Below, in pieces: positions 12,501-20,000 of a stretch of 26,400 bases of DNA (its first letter is position 1; each line of letters begins with the position of its first letter). A program made the translations under genes and the position numbers. Origin of the DNA: Phoronis australis (taxonomy: Eukaryota; Phoronida; Phoronidae); the NCBI GenBank assembly GCA_002633005.1, contig NMRA01000065.1, positions 24,817 through 51,216 of the forward strand, in the 5' to 3' direction. The notes beneath the pieces are model-generated. The model saw only the letters and a program-made list of their open reading frames with translations. It had not been told where the DNA came from and searched no databases.

Positions 12501-12754
12501 ACTTTGGTGGTCTGGATATCCAACACAACTACAAAAAGTTACTAAGTGCATGTGAGACACCTGCATTTACCAACTTCACCTGCGGCTTCCGCGGGTGCCT
12601 GGACTACATCTTCATAGATTCCAAACACCTGGAAACAGAACAGATTATCCCTCTTCCTAGCGAAGAAGTTGTCACCCAGCATATTGCTCTGCCGAATATT
12701 GTCTTTCCATCAGACCACTTAGCATTAGTTTGTGATGTAAAGTGGAAGGACTAG
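3412..12754 (+). CDS. PDE12: PDE12 orthologue, 2',5'-phosphodiesterase / mitochondrial deadenylase (8 exons)
   Basis: The spliced CDS joins 3412-3584, 4193-4891, 5446-5585, 6320-6482, 7782-7914, 8496-8654, 9601-9715 and 12486-12754, giving 1851 nt and 616 residues; all introns are GT-AG and every junction keeps frame. Known role of the family: Mg-dependent EEP nuclease in the mitochondrial matrix that removes 3' poly(A) from mitochondrial transcripts and cleaves 2',5'-oligoadenylate. Seen: an N-terminal PDE12-type region (about residues 40-290, with IMAGFPV and a C-P-F-E-D-R-H stretch), then the catalytic domain. Catalytic motifs are VSYNVLAD (N298), ICLQEMD (E348), NTHFYFHP (H456), CGDFNSTP (D500, N502) and PSDHLALVCD (D604, H605). 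Length is close to the roughly 609 residues of mammalian PDE12. The gene converges with the SPFH gene downstream. The start is the least certain part: 3412 is the first in-frame ATG and 3469 is an alternative (597 residues). Confidence 0.93.
4193..4891 (+). CDS. PDE12: PDE12 exon 2 (N-terminal domain)
   Basis: The acceptor is CTTTTACAG|G and the donor is ATG|GTGAGA (phase 2). The exon codes for residues 59-290 plus part of 291. It starts with a basic stretch containing FNLNRLKSEELGK, like the PDE12 region ahead of its KSRK-type linker, and continues through VEAWLDG, LPQNIMAGFPVFPK and FTWSKS to VDAGPGLCPFEDRHSYT. These are recognisable PDE12 N-terminal domain landmarks. The exon has a Lys-rich run (SKKKKRKDQ) near residue 95. 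Confidence 0.92.
5446..5585 (+). CDS. PDE12: PDE12 exon 3 (start of EEP catalytic domain)
   Basis: The acceptor is GTGCTTTCAG|T and the donor is CTAG|GTATTG (phase 1). The exon codes for residues 292-337, opening with LRMVSYNVLADYYA, the first conserved EEP motif with N298. It continues with the family-typical FSREHLFPQCPPYALNIDYR segment. A 93-bp foldback begins 45 bp after the donor. Confidence 0.94.
5631..5723. repeat. Foldback with 35-bp arms in PDE12 intron 3
   Basis: The left arm (5631-5665, containing TTTTGAGAACCAGTT) pairs with the right arm (5689-5723, containing AACTGGTTCTCAAAA) with few mismatches across a 23-base loop. It lies 45 bp after the exon 3 donor, so the nascent transcript should form a long hairpin close to the 5' splice site. 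It is probably a small foldback transposon. Confidence 0.8.
6081..6154 (+). repeat. Perfect 37-bp tandem duplication in PDE12 intron 3
   Basis: A 37-bp A/T-rich unit beginning AATGTCAATGTTTATTC is present twice, head to tail (6081-6117 and 6118-6154), with no differences seen. This indicates a recent duplication or an assembly artefact. Confidence 0.85.
6320..6482 (+). CDS. PDE12: PDE12 exon 4 (metal-binding Glu)
   Basis: The acceptor is TCTTCACAG|G and the donor is TAAA|GTGAGT. The exon codes for residues 339-391 and includes GYNADLICLQEMD, whose E348 is the Mg2+-binding glutamate of EEP nucleases. It ends in EGCAMFFRESKLK. Confidence 0.95.
6626..6880. mobile_element. hAT-like non-autonomous element in PDE12 intron 4
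   Basis: The left end is CTGGGCTTGAAATTTTCC and the right end is GGTCATTCCAAGCCCT; the ends are short inverted repeats. TTTTAAG on the left and TTTCAAG on the right could be a target duplication with one mismatch. The ends match those of the element at 9811-10309. There is no transposase. Confidence 0.55.
6955..7202. mobile_element. MITE with about 30-bp TIRs in PDE12 intron 4
   Basis: GTGTTTCATGAAAAGTGAG near the left end (6967-6985) is repeated in reverse complement near the right end (about 7172-7191). The similarity extends on both sides (GTTGTG outside; a GACTT inside). No open frame is present. The target duplication is not clear. Confidence 0.7.
7782..7914 (+). CDS. PDE12: PDE12 exon 5
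   Basis: The acceptor is TTTATTTCCAG|G and the donor is TTACAG|GTATTT (phase 0). The exon codes for residues 393-436: LVAQHDVDFSDSL, a Glu/Leu-rich helix (YEDLLEAVSRS), then LAKSTTLQ. This matches the helical insert between the Glu and His motifs of PDE12. The exon is short and low in motif content, but frame and splice sites fit on both sides. Confidence 0.9.
7915..8495. other. PDE12 intron 5, no embedded feature seen
   Basis: Apart from the splice sites at both ends I see no repeat or exon-like stretch. It is A/T-rich. Confidence 0.5.
8496..8654 (+). CDS. PDE12: PDE12 exon 6 (NTH motif)
   Basis: The acceptor is CACTCATCAG|G, with a weak pyrimidine tract, and the donor is ACG|GTAATG (phase 0). 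The exon codes for residues 437-489. The NTHFYFHP motif (N454, H456) and the following HIRLIHSAMAMRHMEYV helix are characteristic of PDE12 and CCR4-like EEP domains. Confidence 0.94.
8655..9600. other. PDE12 intron 6, no embedded feature seen
   Basis: The intron has a GTAATG donor and a TTGATTCCAG acceptor. Open frames inside (8758-8964 and antisense) have no conserved motif and no fit to the PDE12 reading frame. Confidence 0.5.
9601..9715 (+). CDS. PDE12: PDE12 exon 7 (GDFNSTP motif)
   Basis: The acceptor is TTGATTCCAG|G and the donor is GCAG|GTTTGT (phase 1). The exon codes for residues 490-527. VVFCGDFNSTPETGFY holds the catalytic D500 and N502. The end, ADHPDWW, matches the DHEDW segment of the family. 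Confidence 0.95.
9811..10309. mobile_element. 499-bp hAT-like element with AATAAG target duplication, PDE12 intron 7
   Basis: The left terminus CAGGACTTGGAA and right terminus TTTCAAGCCCTG are imperfect inverted repeats of the CAGGGCTTG type seen on many hAT-derived elements. AATAAG flanks both sides (9805-9810 and 10310-10315). Six bases is shorter than the usual eight for hAT. The interior is clearly richer in G/C and CpG than its surroundings (repeated TTTCCGCG) and contains no transposase. Confidence 0.75.
10310..10952. other. PDE12 intron 7 sequence, no feature seen
   Basis: No repeat or exon was recognised. The open frame at 10586-10825 has no family match and no flanking splice logic. 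Confidence 0.45.
10953..11470 (+). repeat. 0.5-kb MITE-like repeat, copy 1 (PDE12 intron 7)
   Basis: The copy starts TTACGGCGTTTTCCCGTTG and then runs parallel to 13108-13632 at high similarity. Shared blocks include GGGCCAGCTCTCTTTTGTTC, TATAACATATTTGAACATAA and AGCCTGGTAGATAATTGGCC. The right terminal inverted repeat present in copy 2 is degenerate here. Confidence 0.75.
11471..12485. other. Rest of PDE12 intron 7, with a weak duplicate of downstream DNA
   Basis: The stretch 11866-12030 resembles 13808-13980: AGTGTTTTTTGAG against AGTGTTCTTGAG, then a shared GATATT, GGAAATAG and GGCTAAACA. The duplication may therefore extend beyond the MITE-like repeat. No exon-like sequence was seen. Confidence 0.4.
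12486..12754 (+). CDS. PDE12: PDE12 exon 8 (C-terminus, SDH motif)
   Basis: The acceptor is GGTCATTTCAG|A after a 2.77-kb intron. The exon codes for residues 529-616 and ends at TAG. It includes the CGFRGCLDYIFID strand, the EQIIPLPSEEVVTQHIALP segment and the last catalytic motif PSDHLALVCD (D604, H605). It ends in the family-typical VKWK-D. Two copies of a 0.5-kb repeat lie on either side, at 10953 and 13108. Confidence 0.96.
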
Positions 12755-12865
12755 CAGGCTATACGTTGTACAACTACTTATGGACATCACACACAGTTCC
12801 ATTTTTAAAGACCTCTGTCTGTATTTCTTGGAATGTATGTCAGAGGGCAAGTCTAATTGTTCACA

Positions 12866-12871
12866 ATTAAA
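12866..12871 (+). terminator. Candidate PDE12 poly(A) signal (ATTAAA)
   Basis: An ATTAAA hexamer lies 112 bases after the PDE12 stop. A T/G-rich stretch (GCTGTTGTTT) follows about 20 bases on, the usual layout of a cleavage and polyadenylation site. It is the common variant hexamer, and no canonical AATAAA lies nearer. Confidence 0.5.
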
Positions 12872-13107
12872 CTGTGGGTAAAATTGATTTGCTGTTGTTT
12901 AAATTTGGTCAGCTCTACTTTAATTTCTAATCTTATGATTACTTTAGGCTCATTATTTTATTCATAAAGTGTCTTGTCAGCTACTAGAATCACGGATTGT
13001 TTCTGATGGAAGATCTGTAGAACCCCTGATTAATCATATGTTAATTATATTTTCTTTCTCCAAAATGTCATTAACTTCTAGGAGCACTTCGCTGCTCTCT
13101 AGCCATT

Positions 13108-13632
13108 ACGGCGTTTTCCCGTTGCTCCCAACTTGTTCAATTCCATAGCCCAACAACAGGTTGGGAAGATAACCCCTGTAGCCAATATCTAACATGACTA
13201 AGTCCATTCTGGCATTATTAGTAGGAGGGCCAGCTCTCTTTTGTTCGATAATTGCTCTAATCTCCAATAAGATCGTGTCTGTCCTGACTGGACTGTGCTG
13301 TTAAAAATTAAAAGTTAAGCTATAACATATTTGAACATAAATCAATAGCATTTCTGAAATCCTCGTCAGATGGTGATCATGTTTAATTTTTGAATCGCCA
13401 AAATCACCCAACTACAACCGAAGTTACCACAATCTATTTTTTCCGAACGTACCAATTCGCTTTGGGTTTGACTGTGTTCAAATGTGGTCTGTAATAAGCC
13501 TGGTAGATAATTGGCCTGCCTGTTGTCATGCCAGACAAAATACTGTGCTTGGCAGTTAACACAGAAGCTAGATGTTATCACACACTCACAACCCTCTATG
13601 TCTGGTAAAATCACTCAACGGGAAAACACTGT
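13108..13632 (+). mobile_element. 0.5-kb MITE-like repeat, copy 2 (downstream of PDE12)
   Basis: The left end CATTACGGCGTTTTCCCGTTG-like sequence is matched in reverse by the right end CAACGGGAAAACACTGTCATG. That gives terminal inverted repeats of about 20 bp with a few mismatches. The interior matches copy 1 at an offset of 2150 bp. There is no transposase, and the target duplication is not resolved because the flanks are themselves palindromic (CCAT...ATGG). Confidence 0.75.
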
Positions 13633-14219
13633 CATGGATCAATGTTGAATTCATAACCAAAGTGCTTACTAGGGGTTTAAAAAGATCATCACGCTGATCT
13701 GATTTTGAATTGATATTGAATAAACCAGTCACAAGTGGCAAAGCAAACACATGACATTTTCAAATTAATTCCTAAGTTGAGTGTTTGCCAGCCGCAACTA
13801 CGTAAGCCTGAAGTGTTCTTGAGTGCTGATGGTTTCGATATTGTTGATGGAAATAGGATCCTGCAAGGAATGTGAGGAGACTGATTTTATGAAAATGAAA
13901 GCCCTATTCATTTTTATTTATTTTTTATCTGGCTAAACAGGGTGAAATACATATTTAGTAATTGTGGCATAAGACATTTGGCCTTCTTCATTTCTGTAGC
14001 GTCATTGAGTGATAATTCACACAGTGCCCAATTTTAACCAAATACTTCATTCTGTGTGGAATGGACTTTGAATCAGGGAACAAATGGTGTACGTAGGAAG
14101 TAAATCGAATTTGACATTGCAGTGTATACGTCTTTTCCACCTCAGGCTTCTTCACATTAAAGGACAATATTTGTTATGCACTTACGCAATTATTTAAATG
14201 TGGGTGCATTATGACATCA
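13633..14219. other. Intergenic sequence between the convergent genes
   Basis: The stretch contains the 13808-13980 block that weakly resembles PDE12 intron 7. Otherwise nothing was recognised. It lies in the 4-kb gap where both genes end. Confidence 0.45.
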
Positions 14220-14969
14220 TCTCTGTCTGTCTGGCGTCTGCTGCTTTATCTCCAAAATCCTTTGATGTACGTTCATGAAATTTTCCACAATTAGTGTTCC
14301 TTTCACGGATTGGACAGCATGAGCGAACTTTTGGACAGGTCTGATTACCAATGTGCCCCCTAGTGGCAATTTTATTTTTTTATGTTTACCTCAGTCTGTA
14401 TTTTCAAAGGTCCTCAAATGATTTTCATAAAATTTGGGAAATAGGTATCCATTAGTGGGATGACATTACCCTCCCATTTTCGGGTGGATTCGAGGTATTT
14501 TGTGCTACTTAGTGGTCAGTTTTAGTGTTTTCAAGTCTGTTTTTTGGCGTTGCCCCTTTATCAACCAAACCACATTGAGGGTGTTGCTTCTATATCTGCC
14601 AAACCATGCAGAGGATCATGAAAATTGGTAAATGTGTCCCTACTGAAAAAGAGCATGACTGATGTGGGTTTTCAAATGGGTCCAATTACTGTGGTGCCCT
14701 CTGACTTTTTTCACATCAACGTTGTATCTCGTATAACCCTTGCAATTTTTTTTTTTGAATTTTGCGATTGCATTCCTAATGGCAGTTTTTTATTGCCTTC
14801 GCTTCCTTGGAATTCTTTGAAGGACTTTTTTTAAATTTGGCAAATAGTTTTGAGAGACGATACCTTCCTATTTTTGGATGGGTTCAATGTATTCTGAGCC
14901 ATCAATTTAAAAGCATATCCATTTGCGGAGCAGGCATGGATGCATTTCAACGCTCTGCGTTGCTCTTGT
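14220..14969 (-). repeat. Composite repeat with CTCF-like motifs, inverted copy
   Basis: Read on the - strand this copy begins ACAAGAGCAACGC at 14969 and ends CAGACAGACAGAGA at 14220. Both ends match the + copy at 17110-18298. Inside are diverged versions of the same blocks, including GACCTTTG, the CATCCGAAAA-type block and CTAGGGGGC. The - strand 14-mer CCACTAGGGGGCAC (14366-14353) fits the consensus CCASYAGRKGGCRS at all positions. It is about 439 bp shorter than the other copy. Confidence 0.8.
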
Positions 14970-15046
14970 CTAGTGTTTCTCACTGTGTACTCTGGCATAA
15001 TTGCCCTCCATGTTTGCCACCCATAACTATAACTACTGACAAAATA

Positions 15047-15052
15047 TTTATT
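15047..15052 (-). terminator. Candidate poly(A) signal of the SPFH gene (AATAAA)
   Basis: The nearest canonical AATAAA I found on the - strand below the SPFH stop lies here, implying a 3' UTR of about 1.75 kb. A T/G-containing stretch (TTTTGTCAGTAGTT) follows. An ATTAAA at 15921-15926 on the same strand would give a shorter UTR of about 0.9 kb. Neither can be decided from sequence. Confidence 0.25.
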
Positions 15053-16802
15053 AAAATCAGTTTAAAACTTTAATACACAAAACAGATTCTGAACCAAACC
15101 TGATGCATGTAATAATAGAATACATTTTGGCCTAGTATTCTAGAGCACTTTACCTCACACTTCATTGTAAACCAATAAATACATTGTTAAATAGTGCAAC
15201 ATCTATTAGGATATACTCATGCAAGTTAATGCCTAGGGGACTACAAAATCAGAAGGGTGTCGAGCTAAGCGTGGACATTTGAAACAAAATTTTGAGTTAA
15301 GTGGGTGCATTTTCCTGTTTGAGTAAAACGAGGTGTTATTGCATTAGTTACTCAAAAGTAAATGAGTTTCGTATGGTTTGCAAGCTAACCTGTACATGAC
15401 AAGCATTTAGACACAAGCAGTTGTATTAAATAAGGGCGAGTATAGAGCATGATGAACAGTTGCACATGGATGTTCATGAAGATGAGTACGGTACTTTGAT
15501 GATAAGTACTTGCACTGTCTTACTGAGCGTATGTTTGCTCTAATAACCTTGGCAAGGGTTGACCAGTGTTCGCCTGATAGTATTGAAAGGATCCTTTTTG
15601 TAATCCAAGCCAAAAGGCTGTGCTAACCTACAGTCATGTTTACAGACCATTGCCATGCTCAAATGCTAACAGACTGCATAAATGACCAGATCAGTTTGTT
15701 ATCCTGGTAAGGAGTGAGCGAGATCAAAACTTAGAATATAAGTTGTTATCTGTAGTTGTATGACTTCTTACCCTAGCGCAAAGCTGCTTTACACAACTCT
15801 TTGGTGTTTGTCTCTACAAAGATTAATTCATTATTAGAAATTAACTATTCCATGCAACCTTATATTTTAGTGGGCAACTTTTTATCCACTAGGTGGTGCT
15901 AATGAGTAAAATTTCCTGTTTTTAATATGTGAATAGATTGAGAGCAGAAAGTAATCCATCAGCATGGGTTGTTAGTGTGATAAAGGATATGAATACAGAC
16001 ATTTCTATCTAGTGAATTACCGCAGTTCCCCATTAACTTTAAAATAATGATAGAATAAGCACATCCCAACTCCACAACTGCAGATACGACAGGAATAAGA
16101 AGAAAGCTAGATTTAGAACCATCAACAACATGATTTCTAACATCTGTAACTGACCTAGCTATGTTAGGAATATTCAAAAGTGATATACACATAGCGCCAT
16201 CTACAATTATCTAGATTGTAGTTAACTTTAAAAGTGCACCACCTGAACAGCTGTATTGCAGGCACGCACAGTAATCGTTCTTTTCAAAAACCCATATCAA
16301 AAATGTAGATTATGTCACTTAGTTGTAGCAGATAAAAATGTCAAAGCCTTATATTCAAAACACAATAGAGATTAAAATTAAAAGGTAATTAAGCAAACAG
16401 TAAAAAGGTAGAAGGCAACAGCATTTACACATTCATCAACTAATCTTCGCAGAAATTGTAAACCTTGGTTATCACATTTCACCATAAATTCCCGTTTCTC
16501 CTGCTGCTGTTATCAGCAATAGTCACATACCAAGGTCCCACAATTTGAGAACCTTCTGCATAACAGGCACCAAACTGGTTCTCAACATCTGAAACACCTC
16601 TGTAAGTGACTATTCCCCTATTTGTGCAAGCTACAACATGATGTTTCACACATGTTGTTTCTGCATTTACTCCATTCAACCAATATAGCAGCTGACTCAA
16701 CATTGAGCTCAGCAGTCAGTGTAGTAGTTAGCTCTTCCCTTCAGTGTACATTAAAAGGAATGCAGTTTCAATCACTGCCAACACTACAAGTAGACTCCCA
16801 TT
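15053..16802 (-). other. Probable 3' UTR or downstream region of the SPFH gene
   Basis: No coding exon was recognised between the SPFH stop and the nearest AATAAA. Short open frames (for example 15407-15613, 15959-16192 and 16479-16703 on the - strand) have no motif. An isolated CCACTAGGTGGTGC (15886-15899) matches the CTCF-like motif of the composite repeat at 13 of 14 positions. A TAGATGGCGC core occurs on the - strand at about 16190-16200. Confidence 0.35.
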
Positions 16803-17075
16803 TTATGGACCAGCATTCATGGGACCGACAATCAACTGATCAAAATCGACTGTTAGATGGGCGTTCTTCATATCGCGCAGAGTGCGTAGATAGTCGAAGG
16901 ACATTTTGTGATTGACGTTGGCCAGCCCTAAGGTACTGTAGAGATCTCTGAGGCCGTCTGAACGAGCATTCTCCAAGGTGGCTGTGTAGTTTGCATTGGC
17001 TTTTGACAGGATCAGTGTAGCCTGTGCAGTTGCATTCTGCTTGATCACTTGTGCTTGGTTGTGTATTTCATTTAC
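16803..17075 (-). CDS. SPFH-like gene exon 6 (helical tail and C-terminus)
   Basis: The acceptor is TACCCCGCAG|G. The exon codes for residues 243-332 and the TAA stop. [13 protein letters not shown] and [12 protein letters not shown] form an Ala/Asn/Gln-rich amphipathic helix, with sequons at N256 and N271. The tail [13 protein letters not shown] to [15 protein letters not shown] resembles the C-terminal segment of other band-7 proteins. The 5' end of a composite repeat lies only 34 bp beyond the acceptor, at 17110. Confidence 0.88.
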   Translation of the reverse strand, partial: VNEIHNQAQVIKQNATAQATLILSKANANYTATLENARSDGLRDLYSTLGLANVNHKMSFDYLRTLRDMKNAHLTVDFDQLIVGPMNAGP

Positions 17076-20000
17076 CTGCGGGGTAAAGAGATTCAAAACA
17101 TTAGTAACTACAAGAGCAACGCGGAACGTTGAAATGCGCCCATGAATGCACCGCGAACGGAGTGCGTCTAGGGTTGATTATTTGCATCGTAAAAATGATC
17201 ACTAGATGGCGCAAAAATGTCCAATACATTCGAAAATGGGAAGTCCCATCCCTTCTCTAATTACTATTTACCAAAGCTGTCACGGATCTTCAGAGAAACA
17301 AAGAAAAACAAAAAAAAATTAAATTGCCACTAACGTGCACAGCATTCCTTGGATCTGTCTAAAAGTCGTCATTGTTTGTTAGCTTTATAGAGATACACTC
17401 ACTAAATTTAATAAAGATTCTGCAGTGGGCGTAAAATAAAACTACCACTAGGAGGCACCACAGTATTCAAAGTCATCGCCAACCGTCCTTTTCACACTGA
17501 GAACATATACGCCAATTTTCCAAATCATCTTTAGAATTGATTGGTTGATAGATGGTGGCTTCAGAACCAGCAAAAATGGCCAGTAGGTGGCGCAAAATAC
17601 CTCGATTTCATCCGAAAACGGGAGCCGGGAGGGTAGTGTCATCTCACCAATAGATGCCTGGATTCCAAATTTTATGAAAATTCGTTAAAGACCTTTGGAG
17701 ATACAGACTGAGGTAAATGTAAAAAATTAAAATTGCAACTAGGGGGCTCACAAGTAGTCAGATCCGTCCAAAAGCTGTGGTTGTCTGTTGCCAATATCAT
17801 ATAAATACACTTGCTAAATTTAGTAAAGATCTTACAAACGGTTTAGGAGATATAGCCATGGCCGCAAAAAAACAAAAGTGCCACTAGGAGGCGCCGCAGT
17901 AGTCAAAGTCATTGGAAAATCATCGACAGCTGTCCTCTTCCTAGTAAGAACAAACATGCCAATTTTCACAATCATCCTTAGAGCAGTTTGATTGATAGAA
18001 GTGTGGACACCAAAACAGTAAAAATGGCCATTAGGTGGTGCAAACTATGTCGAATCCATCCGAAAATGGGAGGATAGCGTCATCTCACTAATAGATGGCT
18101 ATATGCCATATTTTATGAAAATACATTGAGGACCTTTGAAGATACAGAGGTAAATGTAAAAAACTAAAATTGCCCCTAGGGGGCACACCGGTAGTCAGAT
18201 CAGTCCAAAAGTTTGCTCATGCCGTCCCATTCATGTGATGAACATACGTCAAGCAGGTTTGGAGATAGAGCAGCGGACACTGCCCAGACGGACTGAGAAG
18301 GCGTGAAATGTCTGTAAAGACTGCCCAGTTGAGCTGACAAAATAGTCTACTCGTGAAAAAGTATTTCAACTATGAACTCAGGTACGTTAATTTACAACAG
18401 GTGCTCTAAATGTCTATCGTCAGCATCTAAGTACAACTAGTGGTTTTGAACAAAAAATACACGCTGATCTATGGAATACATGAGTCGAGTGCAAAATTGA
18501 CACTCTGTCGAAAAATGGTGAAAAGCGGCGTTGAACACTTTTCGTACCGAGCGCTACATTAGCTCCCTAAGTTCAAGTAAAAAAATATTAGCAAAAGTTG
18601 TTTAAATGACAATTTTCAACTGCTATGTAATGAACAGCTGTTGTAGAGTTTTGTGATATATCTTTAAGTACTGATTATTCCTCATTTCCATTCTCGTGGA
18701 AATCTCAATCAAACTTGGCATTGGAGTGTCGACTGTCGAGCTTAACTAGTTTCACGCTGACTGACTGACACATAAACACGAAAACATGAAATCTTTATGA
18801 CTATTGAAATCATACGTCTGGAAACTTTCTGTTCTGTTTATTGTTGTAGAAATAACTTAGCATAGTGATCGTACCACTACAATATTAGTACTTAAACTGC
18901 AGAGTGAAAAAGTCAATTTAAACAGTAACTCAGTTGAGGAGCATTTGACTTTAATAAAAGAACCTTTGTCACTGTCTATCATGGCACAGTAATTCATCTA
19001 GCCAAGAACCTGAAGCCATGGTCATACAGTTTTGTGTCCGACATATGAACCACTAGACTGGCGCTAGACTTTTATAGCCAAAATGGCTAAAGCATCTGAA
19101 AACGTTTAGCCATTTTCAAAAATTATTAGCTTATTTTACTATCTCTTTTCGCAACTCCCACAATTGATTAATAATACATAAATTCGATCTTCCCGGCATC
19201 GTCCGCGCCTTTTACTCCTTGAAAAGAAAATCTGTAAGTGTCAAGTCTCAAATAATATTTAGCACGACAAATTATGCACTGAAAATTGGTAAAGCTACTA
19301 TTTGAGTCAGCTCAACTCAGTTCAGTCTTATCCCTTGGGTAACTTAATAACGTCAGACCGCCTCACACCATATCGCGAGTTTAAAAGTTATTGAGAGACT
19401 GGATTGCGTTTGCCACTGAAATACTTTCTATTTGTTGTTTTGCCACTAGCAGACGACAAGCGGCAGCACATTTACGACATCTCGCTATGAAGTGAGAAAT
19501 GGTAAAAGAGTGATTTCAGGGGGAGTGACGAACATGAACATTTGCTCGTTATTTTTAGTATTTTGAATCCAAGGAGATTGTCATTTGAGATGCAACTTGA
19601 TTCGAGCTGACTGTGAGTCGACTCGCGAGTAGGTTTCCCCAAAATATCTGTATTGTCAAGTTCCGAAAGTATTCAAAAAGTTTGCAAATAGACTTAAGTT
19701 AGCTCTACCATCGCCACTGCCGCTCAGAATTCACCAATAGCGAGCTGGCGAGCGGCTAGCACAAGCCTAAAACCACAAGACATGCCTTTCAGTCTTACCT
19801 CCTGTTCAGTTACTTTCCTAACAACCTGTGCCTCTTGGATGAAAACCTCCTTGCTGTTCTCTTCATTGAGAACAAGAGCTTGTAGAAACCGGTCTTCTAC
19901 ATCAAATGGAATGTTGATATAGCCCAACTGGAAGTAACCCACGGTTGCATAGAGTCCAAAGTTAGTGCAGGACGATCGAGGAGTACAGCCAGGCACACAG

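Noticed and set aside
17110-18298. CRISPR array or simple satellite
   Set aside because: Units are about 145 and 437 bp, diverged, and bounded by unique ends shared with an inverted copy; neither spacing nor structure fits CRISPR, and defined ends argue against a plain satellite.
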